Below are positions 51,869 through 60,133 of a stretch of 64,000 nucleotides of DNA, piece after piece (within the stretch, counting starts at the first letter, position 1; each line of letters begins with the position of its first letter). The stretch is from Dehalobacter sp. 12DCB1. Lineage in GTDB: Bacteria; Bacillota; Desulfitobacteriia; Desulfitobacteriales; Syntrophobotulaceae. Below the pieces are notes generated by a model. The model was not told where the DNA came from and did no database searches. It worked only from the letters and a program-made list of their open reading frames with translations. The translations under genes were made by a program, and so were the position numbers. The DNA lies in assembly GCF_004343605.1 (NCBI RefSeq), contig NZ_POSF01000018.1, forward strand, positions 1-64,000, written 5' to 3'.

Positions 51869-54800
51869 TTATTGCCATCTTACCTGATCATTTCCCAAAA
51901 GCGCAATAAGCGCCCTGTCAAGCTCTTCAGATGGCCGGACAAAATAATTTGGACTTATCTCAAAGGTCTTCTTATTATCCTGGCAAAAGAAATAGACAGG
52001 ATGTGTTCCGCGGAATGCCCCTAGAACCGCCAGAATCTTATCGGTCAGCTCCGTATCCTGATTGCTTGGAATCTTTAGAAACAATTTATCCGGTTTGACG
52101 CTGCATTCCTCAATCGGCAGAACTTTTTCAGCAAATATTTTCTTTTCATCTTCATTCACATAATAACGACCGTGAACAACTACAATATGGTCATTGTCCA
52201 TCCTGACAACTTCCGGAAACAATCTGGGAAATACCAGAACCTCGATCGTTCCGGTCAGATCCTCCAGTAAGAAGGTAGCCATCATTTCCCCTTTTTTCGT
52301 TATTGTTTGCCGATAAGAATTTATTATCCCACCTAGAATAACCTTTTTTTCTTCCGCACTTTCGAGACAGGCCGCGATTTCTGAACTTGTGATTTTCCTG
52401 AGCAGGTCATTCACGGAATAAAGCGGATGGGCTGTGAGATAAATACCGATATACTCCCTCTCCATCTTCAGGATCTCATTCTCGCTGAATTCCGGTATTT
52501 CAGGCATGATCAGCCCTTCATCAAGGTCCTGATCAAGATCAAACAAAGACATCTGGCCGGATTCGCTGTCCTTTTGCCGGTTCTGAGCCAGCTCCAGCGC
52601 CTGATCCAGGACTTTCATAGCCTGAGCGCGGCTGCACAGTGACTGAAACGCGCCGGCCTTAATCAGACTTTCCAGCGTTCGTCTGTTCAGAACTTTAGCA
52701 TCCATGCGTACAATAAAATCATAAAACGACGCAAACGGGCCGTTCGTTCTTTCTACAATGATCCTATCAACCACCTGTGTCCCGACATTACGGACCGCCT
52801 CGAGTCCAAAACGTATCGCTCCGTGTTCAATGGTAAAATCCCGGTAACTGTACTGGACATCGGGCGGCAGAATCTCAATGCCGCTGCTCCTGGCCTCCTG
52901 AATATAAAAAGTCACTTTATCTGATGCACCGATCACGGAACTCAGCAGCGCCGCGGTGTATTCCAGCGGATAATTCGCTTTTAGATAGGCTGTCTGGTAA
53001 GAGATCATCGCATAAGCCGTAGCGTGGCCCTTATTGAATCCATACTCGGCAAATTTGGCCATAAGGTCAAAAATATCTTCAGCTTCCTTTTCCCCTATGC
53101 CCAAACGAAGTGCTCCCGGCACAATCCATTCACCGCTGCTGTCCTGTAGTCCATAGATAAAGTTCTGCCTTTCTTCAGCCATGATCTTCTTGTCTTTTTT
53201 TCCCATGGCTCTGCGCAGAAGATCTGCTCGTCCCAGAGAGTATCCGCCAAGATTCTGAGCAATCTGCATGACCTGTTCCTGGTAGACGATAATCCCGTAT
53301 GTGGGTCTTAAAATCTCTTCCATTTTCGGATGCAGAACTTTGATCTGCCCGCCATGCTTCCGGCGCACAAACTCCGGGATCTGTTCCATCGGACCAGGAC
53401 GATACAGAGCGAGCACAGCAATAATATCTTCAAAACAACTGGGCTTCAAATCTTTTAAGATAGCCCGCATGCCGCCGCTTTCCAGCTGAAATACGCCTGT
53501 GCTGTTACCTTCGGAAAGCAGTTGATAGGTCGCCTGGTCATCCAGCGGTAAATGATTCAGATTAAGCTGGATACCGCAGGTCTGTTCAATATTAGACTGG
53601 GCTTTGGTCAGGATTGTCAGGTTCCGCAAGCCCAGGAAATCCATTTTCAGCAGTCCGATCTCCTCGACCAATTTCATCGGGAACTGGGTCATCAGCAGCC
53701 CATCGGAAGTTTTCTGAAGTGGAAGGTAACTGGTCAATTCATCCCTGGCAATTACGACGCCCGCAGCATGCGTAGAAGCATGCCTCGGCATCCCCTCCAG
53801 CGATTTTGAAATCTCATAGAGCTTTTTGATTTCCTCTTCTTCCCGAACCATTTTTTGCAGTTCCGGAGAAACAGTCAGCGCTCTTTCCAGTGTCATACCC
53901 AATTCATACGGTACAGCTTTGGCGACTTTATCGACTTTGCTGAGCGGTATATTCAGAACCCTTCCGACATCCCTCAGCACGCCCTTGGCACCCATGGTGC
54001 CAAACGTGATGATCTGGCAGACTTTCTCTTCCCCATACTTTTCCGTCACATATTTGATGACTTTTTCCCGGCCTTCCGGGTCAAAGTCAATATCAATATC
54101 CGGCATTGAAATTCTTTCCGGATTTAAAAAACGTTCAAAAAGGAGATCATGGCGAAGCGGCTCCACAGAGGTGATGCCGAGCAAGTAAGCAACCATGCTC
54201 GCAGCTGCCGAACCACGCCCCGGACCAACCGCAACATCATGCTCCCGGGCATAACGGCAAAAGTCTGAGACAATCAGAAAATAGCCGGAAAAACCTGTCT
54301 GGGTAATAATCCCAAGCTCATATTCCAGCCGTTCGCGCTGTTCCGGCGTTGCATCCGGGTAGAATACTGGGAACGCCTTCCAGCATAATTCCCGCAGGTA
54401 CTCGTCCAGTGTACAGCCTTCTGGAACCTCGTAGACCGGCAGGTAATGCTGGCCAAAAGTGAAGCTGACCTTGCAGCGCTCCGCAATCTCATTCGTCAGG
54501 TGTAAAACCTCGGGGGTCTCCCCAAAAAGCAGGTTCATCTCCTGCTTGCTCTTCAGATAATACTCCCGGCCTTCAAAACTCATCCGGGAAGTGTCAGCCA
54601 GTGTTTTTCCGGTCTGTATGCACAGCAGGATATCCTGAACCGATGCATCTTCTTTCCGAATATAATGGACATCATTGGTCGCGAGCAGCGGAATCCGTGT
54701 CTCCCTGTGAAGGCCCCAGAGGCCGGCATTAACTTTTCTCTGATCCGTTATCCCATGATCCTGTAACTCCAGATAGAAATGATCCTGGCCAAAAATATCC

Positions 54801-55285
54801 AGATATTCCATCGCTGCCGCTCTGGCTCTGGCCGGATTGTCCTGAAGAAGATACTCCGGGATCTCACCGCCCAGACACGCGCTCAGTGCAATTAAACCTT
54901 TACTGTGCTGCTGCAAAAGCTCCTTGTCGGCTCTCGGTTTATAATAAAAACCGTCCACGTTGGCCTGTGAGACAATTTTCACTAAGTTCTGATAACCCTC
55001 GTTTGTTTCGGCAAGCAAAACGAGATGATAGTTTTTGTCATCTTTGCCGAGAACCCGTTCCGTTCTTTTTCCCGGTGCCATATAGATTTCACAGCCTATA
55101 ATCGGCTTGATCCCTTGTTTACCGCAAGCTTTATGGAAATCCAGTACACCGTACATCACGCCATGATCGGTGATAGCAAGCGCCGGCATTTCTAATTCTG
55201 CAGCAGAACGTGCAAGGTCGTTGATCCTGGCGGCACCATCCAGTAGACTGTATTCAGTATGAACATGTAAGTGGATAAATCCCAC
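51869..55285 (-). CDS. dnaE: DNA polymerase III alpha subunit
   Basis: A 1138-aa C-family polymerase. PHP domain from residue 1 (FIHLHVHTEYSLLDGAARI), polymerase core with catalytic Asps in PDIDIDFDPEGREKVI (~400), finger motif YGIIVYQEQVMQIAQ, helix-hairpin-helix segment, and a C-terminal OB fold (~1000-1080). Size and layout match DnaE1/DnaE3 of Firmicutes, not PolC. It starts at GTG. Confidence 0.96.
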   Translation of the reverse strand: MGFIHLHVHTEYSLLDGAARINDLARSAAELEMPALAITDHGVMYGVLDFHKACGKQGIKPIIGCEIYMAPGKRTERVLGKDDKNYHLVLLAETNEGYQNLVKIVSQANVDGFYYKPRADKELLQQHSKGLIALSACLGGEIPEYLLQDNPARARAAAMEYLDIFGQDHFYLELQDHGITDQRKVNAGLWGLHRETRIPLLATNDVHYIRKEDASVQDILLCIQTGKTLADTSRMSFEGREYYLKSKQEMNLLFGETPEVLHLTNEIAERCKVSFTFGQHYLPVYEVPEGCTLDEYLRELCWKAFPVFYPDATPEQRERLEYELGIITQTGFSGYFLIVSDFCRYAREHDVAVGPGRGSAAASMVAYLLGITSVEPLRHDLLFERFLNPERISMPDIDIDFDPEGREKVIKYVTEKYGEEKVCQIITFGTMGAKGVLRDVGRVLNIPLSKVDKVAKAVPYELGMTLERALTVSPELQKMVREEEEIKKLYEISKSLEGMPRHASTHAAGVVIARDELTSYLPLQKTSDGLLMTQFPMKLVEEIGLLKMDFLGLRNLTILTKAQSNIEQTCGIQLNLNHLPLDDQATYQLLSEGNSTGVFQLESGGMRAILKDLKPSCFEDIIAVLALYRPGPMEQIPEFVRRKHGGQIKVLHPKMEEILRPTYGIIVYQEQVMQIAQNLGGYSLGRADLLRRAMGKKDKKIMAEERQNFIYGLQDSSGEWIVPGALRLGIGEKEAEDIFDLMAKFAEYGFNKGHATAYAMISYQTAYLKANYPLEYTAALLSSVIGASDKVTFYIQEARSSGIEILPPDVQYSYRDFTIEHGAIRFGLEAVRNVGTQVVDRIIVERTNGPFASFYDFIVRMDAKVLNRRTLESLIKAGAFQSLCSRAQAMKVLDQALELAQNRQKDSESGQMSLFDLDQDLDEGLIMPEIPEFSENEILKMEREYIGIYLTAHPLYSVNDLLRKITSSEIAACLESAEEKKVILGGIINSYRQTITKKGEMMATFLLEDLTGTIEVLVFPRLFPEVVRMDNDHIVVVHGRYYVNEDEKKIFAEKVLPIEECSVKPDKLFLKIPSNQDTELTDKILAVLGAFRGTHPVYFFCQDNKKTFEISPNYFVRPSEELDRALIALLGNDQVRWQ

Positions 55286-55341
55286 TATCTAACCCTCTTC
55301 TTCCCTAAGAAAATTGCTGGTACTATCTATAAAAATGGTGG

Positions 55342-55550
55342 CTATTTACTTTGTAACAGTTCTTCAAGCCTAACAAGTATTTGTGTCTGATTTTTCAGTT
55401 CCTGCATCTGCTCATCCTGCAATATGGCGAGATAGAATAATTAAACTTAGGAATACCCTTTATTTCCTTGTTAATTGACTCTTTTGGATGTATAACATGT
55501 TGGTGCTTTTGACCTATACTCTCTGGACTCATCCTCATCCCCCCCTTCAT
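55342..55550 (-). pseudogene. Possible small gene with a frameshift, downstream of ytoI
   Basis: An ATG at 55550, right after the ytoI stop with AGGA 7 nt before it, opens a 51-codon frame ending at 55395. A second frame overlaps its end and encodes a coiled-coil-like tail (LQDEQMQELKNQTQILVRLE) ending at 55342. Joined by one frame change they would give a ~69-aa protein. It may be a decayed or frameshifted gene, or chance. Confidence 0.3.
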
Positions 55551-55558
55551 CGTATTTC

Positions 55559-56881
55559 CTATCTTTTGTCCCCTATCCGGGCTATCATCATTCCTTTAGC
55601 CAGGGCTCCCTTGTCGTTGAAAACTTCAATCTCAATATTGCAGTTCTTTTTTGTCACTAGCAATAGTCTGGCCGAAATGCTAACTACTGTTCCGGCCGGA
55701 ACCGGATGGAATTGATAAAAGCTAAAATTTTCTGCAATCGCATCTAAGCGGTATTTTTTTCGGAGCGCGATGTAACCCGCCGTATTCATCAGGGTTACCA
55801 GAACACCGCAGCTGGCTGAACCAAATTCATTCACCATAAACTGCGTGATTTCACCCCGAATAGTCAGGTATTCCGATTCTTCCACATAACCAAAACCGCT
55901 TAAAACCAGATTATCCACGGTCTCGCCGAACTGAGGCTGCTTCTGGATCTGCTGAAAAGCCTCGAGTACATCCTGCAAGCTTATGACTCCGATCAGCTTG
56001 CCGTTTTCGAGTACGAGCGCAATCTCCCAGCCCTCCCAGACCATTTTACGGGAGATATGGGTAACCGGATCGTCTCTTCCGACGGTCAACGGATTCCTGT
56101 TCATGACTTTGGTGATTTTGACCTCTACGCCTTCACCGGCGACATCGACCGCGGTCACAATACCGAGTAGGTTGTGCTGGTTATCGATGACTGGGAAGCG
56201 GCTGTGTCCGGTCTTTTGCGAAAGCTTGTACCAGTCTCCGATCGTAGCACTGTCTTCAAGAACCTTCGCATCCTTGACCATGATATCTTCAACAAGCAGT
56301 AGTTCCTTACTGATGAGCCTGTCAAAGAGCGCCCGGTTGATCATCGTTGTAACTACGAATGTGTCATACGGGGAAAGGATGATCACCGAATTCAGGCTCT
56401 TGGCCAGCGCCACAACCTCTTCCGTAGGTTCCAGGCCTCCGGAGATAAGCAAAGGAACATTATTTTTCAAGGCAAGGAGCTGGGCATCCGTCCTGTTGCC
56501 GACGATACAAAGTGCGCCTTCTTCCAGATAACGCGCTAAATCTTTCAGTTCCATCGCCGCAATAATAAACTTATTCGGACATTCCGTCAGCCTGTTCCCT
56601 CCGCAGATGACAAGCCCTTCCACGATTTGGGCCACTTCCTGAAGCGTAAGATCTTCAATCTGTTTTTCTTTGACGCCTTCAATCCGCAGCGTCCCAACCT
56701 TCGGGATCGAACGGACAAACCCTTTGTTCTCCGCTTCTTTAATCGCACGGTAAGCAGTCCCTTCGCTGACATCGAGCTCTTTGGCGATGAACCTGACTGA
56801 TACCTTACTCCCTATGTCGAGATTCTCAATAAAGTTAAGAATCTGCTGATGCTTTGTCTTTGTCAAATAAAAACGCCTCAC
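55559..56881 (-). CDS. ytoI: YtoI-like regulator: HTH, DRTGG, CBS and hotdog domains
   Basis: A 440-aa multidomain protein: N-terminal winged HTH (~1-70, KELDVSEGTAYRAIKEAENKG), DRTGG domain (~75-185), a CBS pair (~190-310, MVKDAKVLEDSATIGDWYKL, MNRNPLTVGRDDPVTHISRKM), and a C-terminal hotdog thioesterase-like domain (~320-440). This order is that of Bacillus YtoI, also a dnaE neighbour. CBS pairs bind adenyl nucleotides, so energy-state sensing is likely. The listed start is GTG; a TTG five codons downstream has the better ribosome site (GAGGCG). Confidence 0.88.
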   Translation of the reverse strand: MRRFYLTKTKHQQILNFIENLDIGSKVSVRFIAKELDVSEGTAYRAIKEAENKGFVRSIPKVGTLRIEGVKEKQIEDLTLQEVAQIVEGLVICGGNRLTECPNKFIIAAMELKDLARYLEEGALCIVGNRTDAQLLALKNNVPLLISGGLEPTEEVVALAKSLNSVIILSPYDTFVVTTMINRALFDRLISKELLLVEDIMVKDAKVLEDSATIGDWYKLSQKTGHSRFPVIDNQHNLLGIVTAVDVAGEGVEVKITKVMNRNPLTVGRDDPVTHISRKMVWEGWEIALVLENGKLIGVISLQDVLEAFQQIQKQPQFGETVDNLVLSGFGYVEESEYLTIRGEITQFMVNEFGSASCGVLVTLMNTAGYIALRKKYRLDAIAENFSFYQFHPVPAGTVVSISARLLLVTKKNCNIEIEVFNDKGALAKGMMIARIGDKR

Positions 56882-56945
56882 CTGTTTTTTTCATTAATTA
56901 TATCACATGGTAAGGCTTTGAACTATTTATTGTATAGAATAGCCT

Positions 56946-57164
56946 TTATTTGTTGATCCGTTTTAATCGCTGAGACAATTTTCCGCCTATTTTGCCGGAA
57001 ATTCGGGGAGACAAAGAATCCCAGCCCTCGTTTTTGACCTGCTGGATGATGCCGAGTTCCGACGCAATTTCCATTTTCATTTCCTCAATAAAGTCGGGCC
57101 TCTTCTTCTTGTTATCCTTTTTGTTCGTATTGCCTGTATTTAGCTTGGTGCTGTTTTCTTTCAT
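56946..57164 (-). CDS. Small acid-soluble spore protein, alpha/beta type, divergent
   Basis: A 72-aa protein. The basic, Asn/Lys-rich first 25 residues are followed by the SASP core: KMEIASELGIIQQVKNEGWD (containing the ELG motif at the germination protease site) and LSPRISGKIGGKLSQRLK in place of LTSRENGxVGGxMVKKM. AGGAG precedes the ATG. SASPs coat spore DNA; this minor form supports a spore-forming host. It lies after the 44-aa Cys-rich gene. Confidence 0.8.
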   Translation of the reverse strand: MKENSTKLNTGNTNKKDNKKKRPDFIEEMKMEIASELGIIQQVKNEGWDSLSPRISGKIGGKLSQRLKRINK

Positions 57165-57180
57165 GCTTTAACGCTCCTGT

Positions 57181-57315
57181 TCAGAGTATGGAGACTGCGG
57201 CCAGTGAACCATCCCGGTTAGGGCATTCGGGGGCCTTCAGCCCATGGTTGTTTTCCAGACGGCAGACGCCGTCCACAGCATAAATGCATTCTTTCGCGCA
57301 TTCTTTGGTTCTCAT
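57181..57315 (-). CDS. 44-aa Cys-rich small protein
   Basis: A 44-codon frame starting MRTKECAKECIYAVDGVCRL, with a fourth cysteine in KAPECPNRDG. The C-x3-C-x7-C-x13-C spacing suggests a metal-binding knuckle. AAGGAG lies 11 nt before the ATG. It is followed directly by the SASP gene, whose ribosome site overlaps its stop, so they may be co-transcribed. Similar short Cys-rich proteins are common in clostridia, but I know no function. Confidence 0.7.
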   Translation of the reverse strand: MRTKECAKECIYAVDGVCRLENNHGLKAPECPNRDGSLAAVSIL

Positions 57316-57350
57316 TCTGTTCTCATCTCCTTACCGTGTATTTTTGCCCT

Positions 57351-57385
57351 AAAAAGCAAAAAATATCCTGTAAGGATTACAGGAT
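57351..57385 (-). terminator. Terminator after the UPF0173 gene
   Basis: ATCCTGTAA (57365-57373) pairs perfectly with TTACAGGAT (57377-57385), loop GGA. On the minus strand it is followed by ATTTTTTGCTTTTT. It separates the hydrolase operon from the 44-aa gene. Confidence 0.88.
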
Positions 57386-57503
57386 TTTCTTTAAAGCACA
57401 TCTATCTGTGTTCATTTTATATAGATATTGGTTTTTATATTTGAATTGCTTTATCTTCTAGTCTTCTTGATATGATTTTGCGCTGCATTAATGTCTTTGG
57501 ATT

Positions 57504-58199
57504 CTATAACTTCATACGTTGTCCCGGATCAAGGATCATTCCCTTGCTCTGCGGTGCTTTTCTGCTTAGCAGCGCGAGAAAGTCCCTGGAATCCTGCTGT
57601 TCTTCCTCAAATGTATTGTAATGCATCGGAACCACGACTTTGGCCTGGAGCATCCGAGCTGCTTCGGCCGCATCTTCCGGCCCCATTACAAAATTATCCC
57701 CGATCGGCAGCATAGCCAGATCGATTCCCATCAGGCTGCCAATAAGTTGCATATCCCCGAACAAACCGGTATCCCCGGCATGGTAAAGCTGCTTGCCTTC
57801 AATCTGAAGCAGAAAACCACAGGCCAAACCACCATACAAACAGGTTCCGTCAACCTGCTCGATCCCGGAACCATGAACGGCCTGAGTCAGCTTTACAGTT
57901 CCAAACGGAAAGACGTGCTTACCTCCGATATGCATCGGATGGATCCTCACCCCAAAGGTCTCCGCATACCGGCATAGTTCAAAATTAGAGATCAGGACTG
58001 CCCCGGTCAGCCTGGCCAGTTCGACCGCGTCTCCCAAATGATCGCTATGACCATGCGTGACCAGAATTGCATCGAGCGCTTTAAAATCAACCGGCTTAAC
58101 CTTTGCTTTCGGATTCTTCCGCAAATAGGGATCTATCATCAACCGACCTGCGTCAGACTGGATTTCAAAACAGGCATGGCCGTGAAAGATGATATTCAT
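57504..58199 (-). CDS. Metallo-beta-lactamase-fold hydrolase, UPF0173 family
   Basis: A 231-aa MBL-fold protein. MNIIFHGHACFEIQSDAGRLMIDPYL at the N-terminus, metal motif VTHGHSDHLGDAVEL (~48-62), and C-terminal YHAGDTGLFGDM and VVPMHYNTF His ligands. The length matches the UPF0173 family (YtkL-like). The start overlaps the preceding wecA/tagO stop by 4 nt. The substrate is unknown. Confidence 0.9.
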   Translation of the reverse strand: MNIIFHGHACFEIQSDAGRLMIDPYLRKNPKAKVKPVDFKALDAILVTHGHSDHLGDAVELARLTGAVLISNFELCRYAETFGVRIHPMHIGGKHVFPFGTVKLTQAVHGSGIEQVDGTCLYGGLACGFLLQIEGKQLYHAGDTGLFGDMQLIGSLMGIDLAMLPIGDNFVMGPEDAAEAARMLQAKVVVPMHYNTFEEEQQDSRDFLALLSRKAPQSKGMILDPGQRMKL

Positions 58200-59371
58200 A
58201 TTTTATTCCCCATTTTGATCTTTTCTTCTTGACTCTGCCCTTCTGGATTCAGCGTTTCTGCCTGACTCTGCTCTTCCATTTTATGCTGCATTCCCTCTCC
58301 ATCCTTCTCAAGTTCCTTTTTATCTTCCCTGTCTGTAGAAACTGACCTTGTCACCGTGTACCAGTTATGCAGGCGGAACTTTCTGAACATAATTCGTAAA
58401 ATAATGCCGAGGTCAATAACCACCAGAATCGCCGCGATATACCAGTGTCCATAGGCGGAGAAAATTGCCGCCAGCCCGAAACACAGGCTAATCCCATACA
58501 GAACAAACACTGCCTGGCGCTGGGTCAGGCCGGTATCAAGCAAACGGTGATGAAGATGCCCCCTGTCTGCCCGGACAATCGAATGTCCTTTCCACTTTCT
58601 CCGGATAATCGCAAACAGCATGTCCGTTAAAGGCATGCCGAGCACCAGCAACGGGAAAACCAAACCGAGTATCGTAGCGGTTTTCAGCAAACCCCAAATG
58701 GAGACTGCCCCGATCATATAGCCGAGAAACATACTTCCGGAATCACCCATAATGATTTTAGCAGGATTAAAGTTATAGAACAAAAAGCCCAGCGTTACAC
58801 CGCTCAGGGCCAGCATCAAAAGATCAGCCCCCGGATAGGCCGAACGGATCGTTGCTGACCAAAATAATGTGATCGCCGCAATAAAGCAAATGCCCGAAGC
58901 GAGGCCATCCATACCGTCGGATATATTCACGGCATTGACCAGACCGACAATCCATAACAAGGCAAATAGGTTGCCGATCAAGCCGAGTTGGACGACTCCA
59001 TATAGGGGCAGCGTGATATGCGGGACTGCCATGCCGAAAAAAATCAGAATCACCGCGGCCAGGATCTGCCAGAGCAGTTTGACCAGAGGCCTCATTCCTT
59101 TTACATCATCATAGATGCCGACCACAAAAATAATTGTGCTGCCGAGGAAAAGTCCGATCAGCATTTTATTCACGGCCACTGTCAAAAAAACAGCCAGCCA
59201 AAAAGCCAGATAAATCGCAGCGCCGCCGAGACGCGGAATCGGGGTCTTATGTATTCTCCGCTCACCCGGATAATCCATCACACCCCATTCTCTGGCCAGG
59301 ATAATGGAGACGGGTGTTAAAATCAAAGCAAATAGGACTGCCAGCAAAAATGTTGATAAATAGGAAAGCAT
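58196..59371 (-). CDS. Undecaprenyl-phosphate N-acetylaminosugar 1-phosphate transferase (WecA/TagO-like)
   Basis: A 391-aa membrane protein with about 10-11 TM helices. Catalytic motifs of the MraY/WecA family: RRIHKTPIPRLGGAAIYLAF, NAVNISDGMDGLASGICFI (Mg-binding Asp pair), KIIMGDSGSMFLGYMIG, and RADRGHLHHRLLDTGL (nucleotide-sugar loop). A hydrophilic C-terminal tail of ~55 residues is unusual. It starts teichoic acid or other surface glycan synthesis on the inner membrane face. Confidence 0.92.
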   Translation of the reverse strand: MLSYLSTFLLAVLFALILTPVSIILAREWGVMDYPGERRIHKTPIPRLGGAAIYLAFWLAVFLTVAVNKMLIGLFLGSTIIFVVGIYDDVKGMRPLVKLLWQILAAVILIFFGMAVPHITLPLYGVVQLGLIGNLFALLWIVGLVNAVNISDGMDGLASGICFIAAITLFWSATIRSAYPGADLLMLALSGVTLGFLFYNFNPAKIIMGDSGSMFLGYMIGAVSIWGLLKTATILGLVFPLLVLGMPLTDMLFAIIRRKWKGHSIVRADRGHLHHRLLDTGLTQRQAVFVLYGISLCFGLAAIFSAYGHWYIAAILVVIDLGIILRIMFRKFRLHNWYTVTRSVSTDREDKKELEKDGEGMQHKMEEQSQAETLNPEGQSQEEKIKMGNKI

Positions 59372-59428
59372 ACTACCTCCGGATATCGTAAGTTAAAGGG
59401 CATCGCGACATTAGGCCATCCGTGGCCG

Positions 59429-59908
59429 TCACACCTGACCTGGGAAGCCCCATTGACGCAGAACCTCATACGCAATCACTGCGACCGAATTGGACAGATT
59501 TAAGGACCTCGCATCCTTTCTCATCGGCAAGCGGATCTGCCGGTCAGGATAGCGCTGTAGGATTTCCGGCGCCAGCCCCTTTGTTTCCCGTCCAAAAAGC
59601 AGATAGCAGCCATCTGGAAACTCCACATCTGTATAAAACTTAGATGCTTTGGTCGTGGCCAAGAAAAGCTGACCTTCAGCGTTCTGGGTTTCAAATTCGT
59701 TAAAATTTTCATAAACATGCACCTTCAAGAGATGCCAGTAATCAAGTCCTGCTCTTTTTAAATGCTTATCATCAATACTGAAGCCGAGCGGCTTCACTAA
59801 ATGCAGGTCGGCCTGAACCGCTGCGCACAATCTGGCAATATTTCCTGTATTGGGAGGTATCTCGGGTTCAACTAGTACAATGTTTAACCTGCTGTCCGTC
59901 ATCATCAT
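59429..59908 (-). CDS. trmL: tRNA (cytidine(34)-2'-O)-methyltransferase
   Basis: A 159-aa SPOUT methyltransferase. LNIVLVEPEIPPNTGNIARLC at the N-terminus, LLFGRETKGLAPEIL in the middle and IRLPMRKDARSLNLSNSVAVIAYE at the C-terminus form the knotted AdoMet site. Three consecutive ATGs follow GGAG; I take the first (59908). It modifies the wobble base of leucine tRNAs, and one such tRNA (CAA) is encoded at 50869. Confidence 0.92.
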   Translation of the reverse strand: MMMTDSRLNIVLVEPEIPPNTGNIARLCAAVQADLHLVKPLGFSIDDKHLKRAGLDYWHLLKVHVYENFNEFETQNAEGQLFLATTKASKFYTDVEFPDGCYLLFGRETKGLAPEILQRYPDRQIRLPMRKDARSLNLSNSVAVIAYEVLRQWGFPGQV

Positions 59909-60133
59909 TTTCTCCAAAAACTGCTCTTAAATCCAATTAAATAAACACAACAGCTATATTATAACCCGAAAACAACTAAAAATGAACGTTGAAATATTCA
60001 CACCGCAAAAAAACTACCCATATCCTTAAAAAATCTGCTATATTATGTATACTTTTTTGTTATACTGGATGAATCAGGCTTATTCTGTTATATTATAAAG
60101 TTGGATCATAAATTAAATAAAGGGGTAAGAAAT

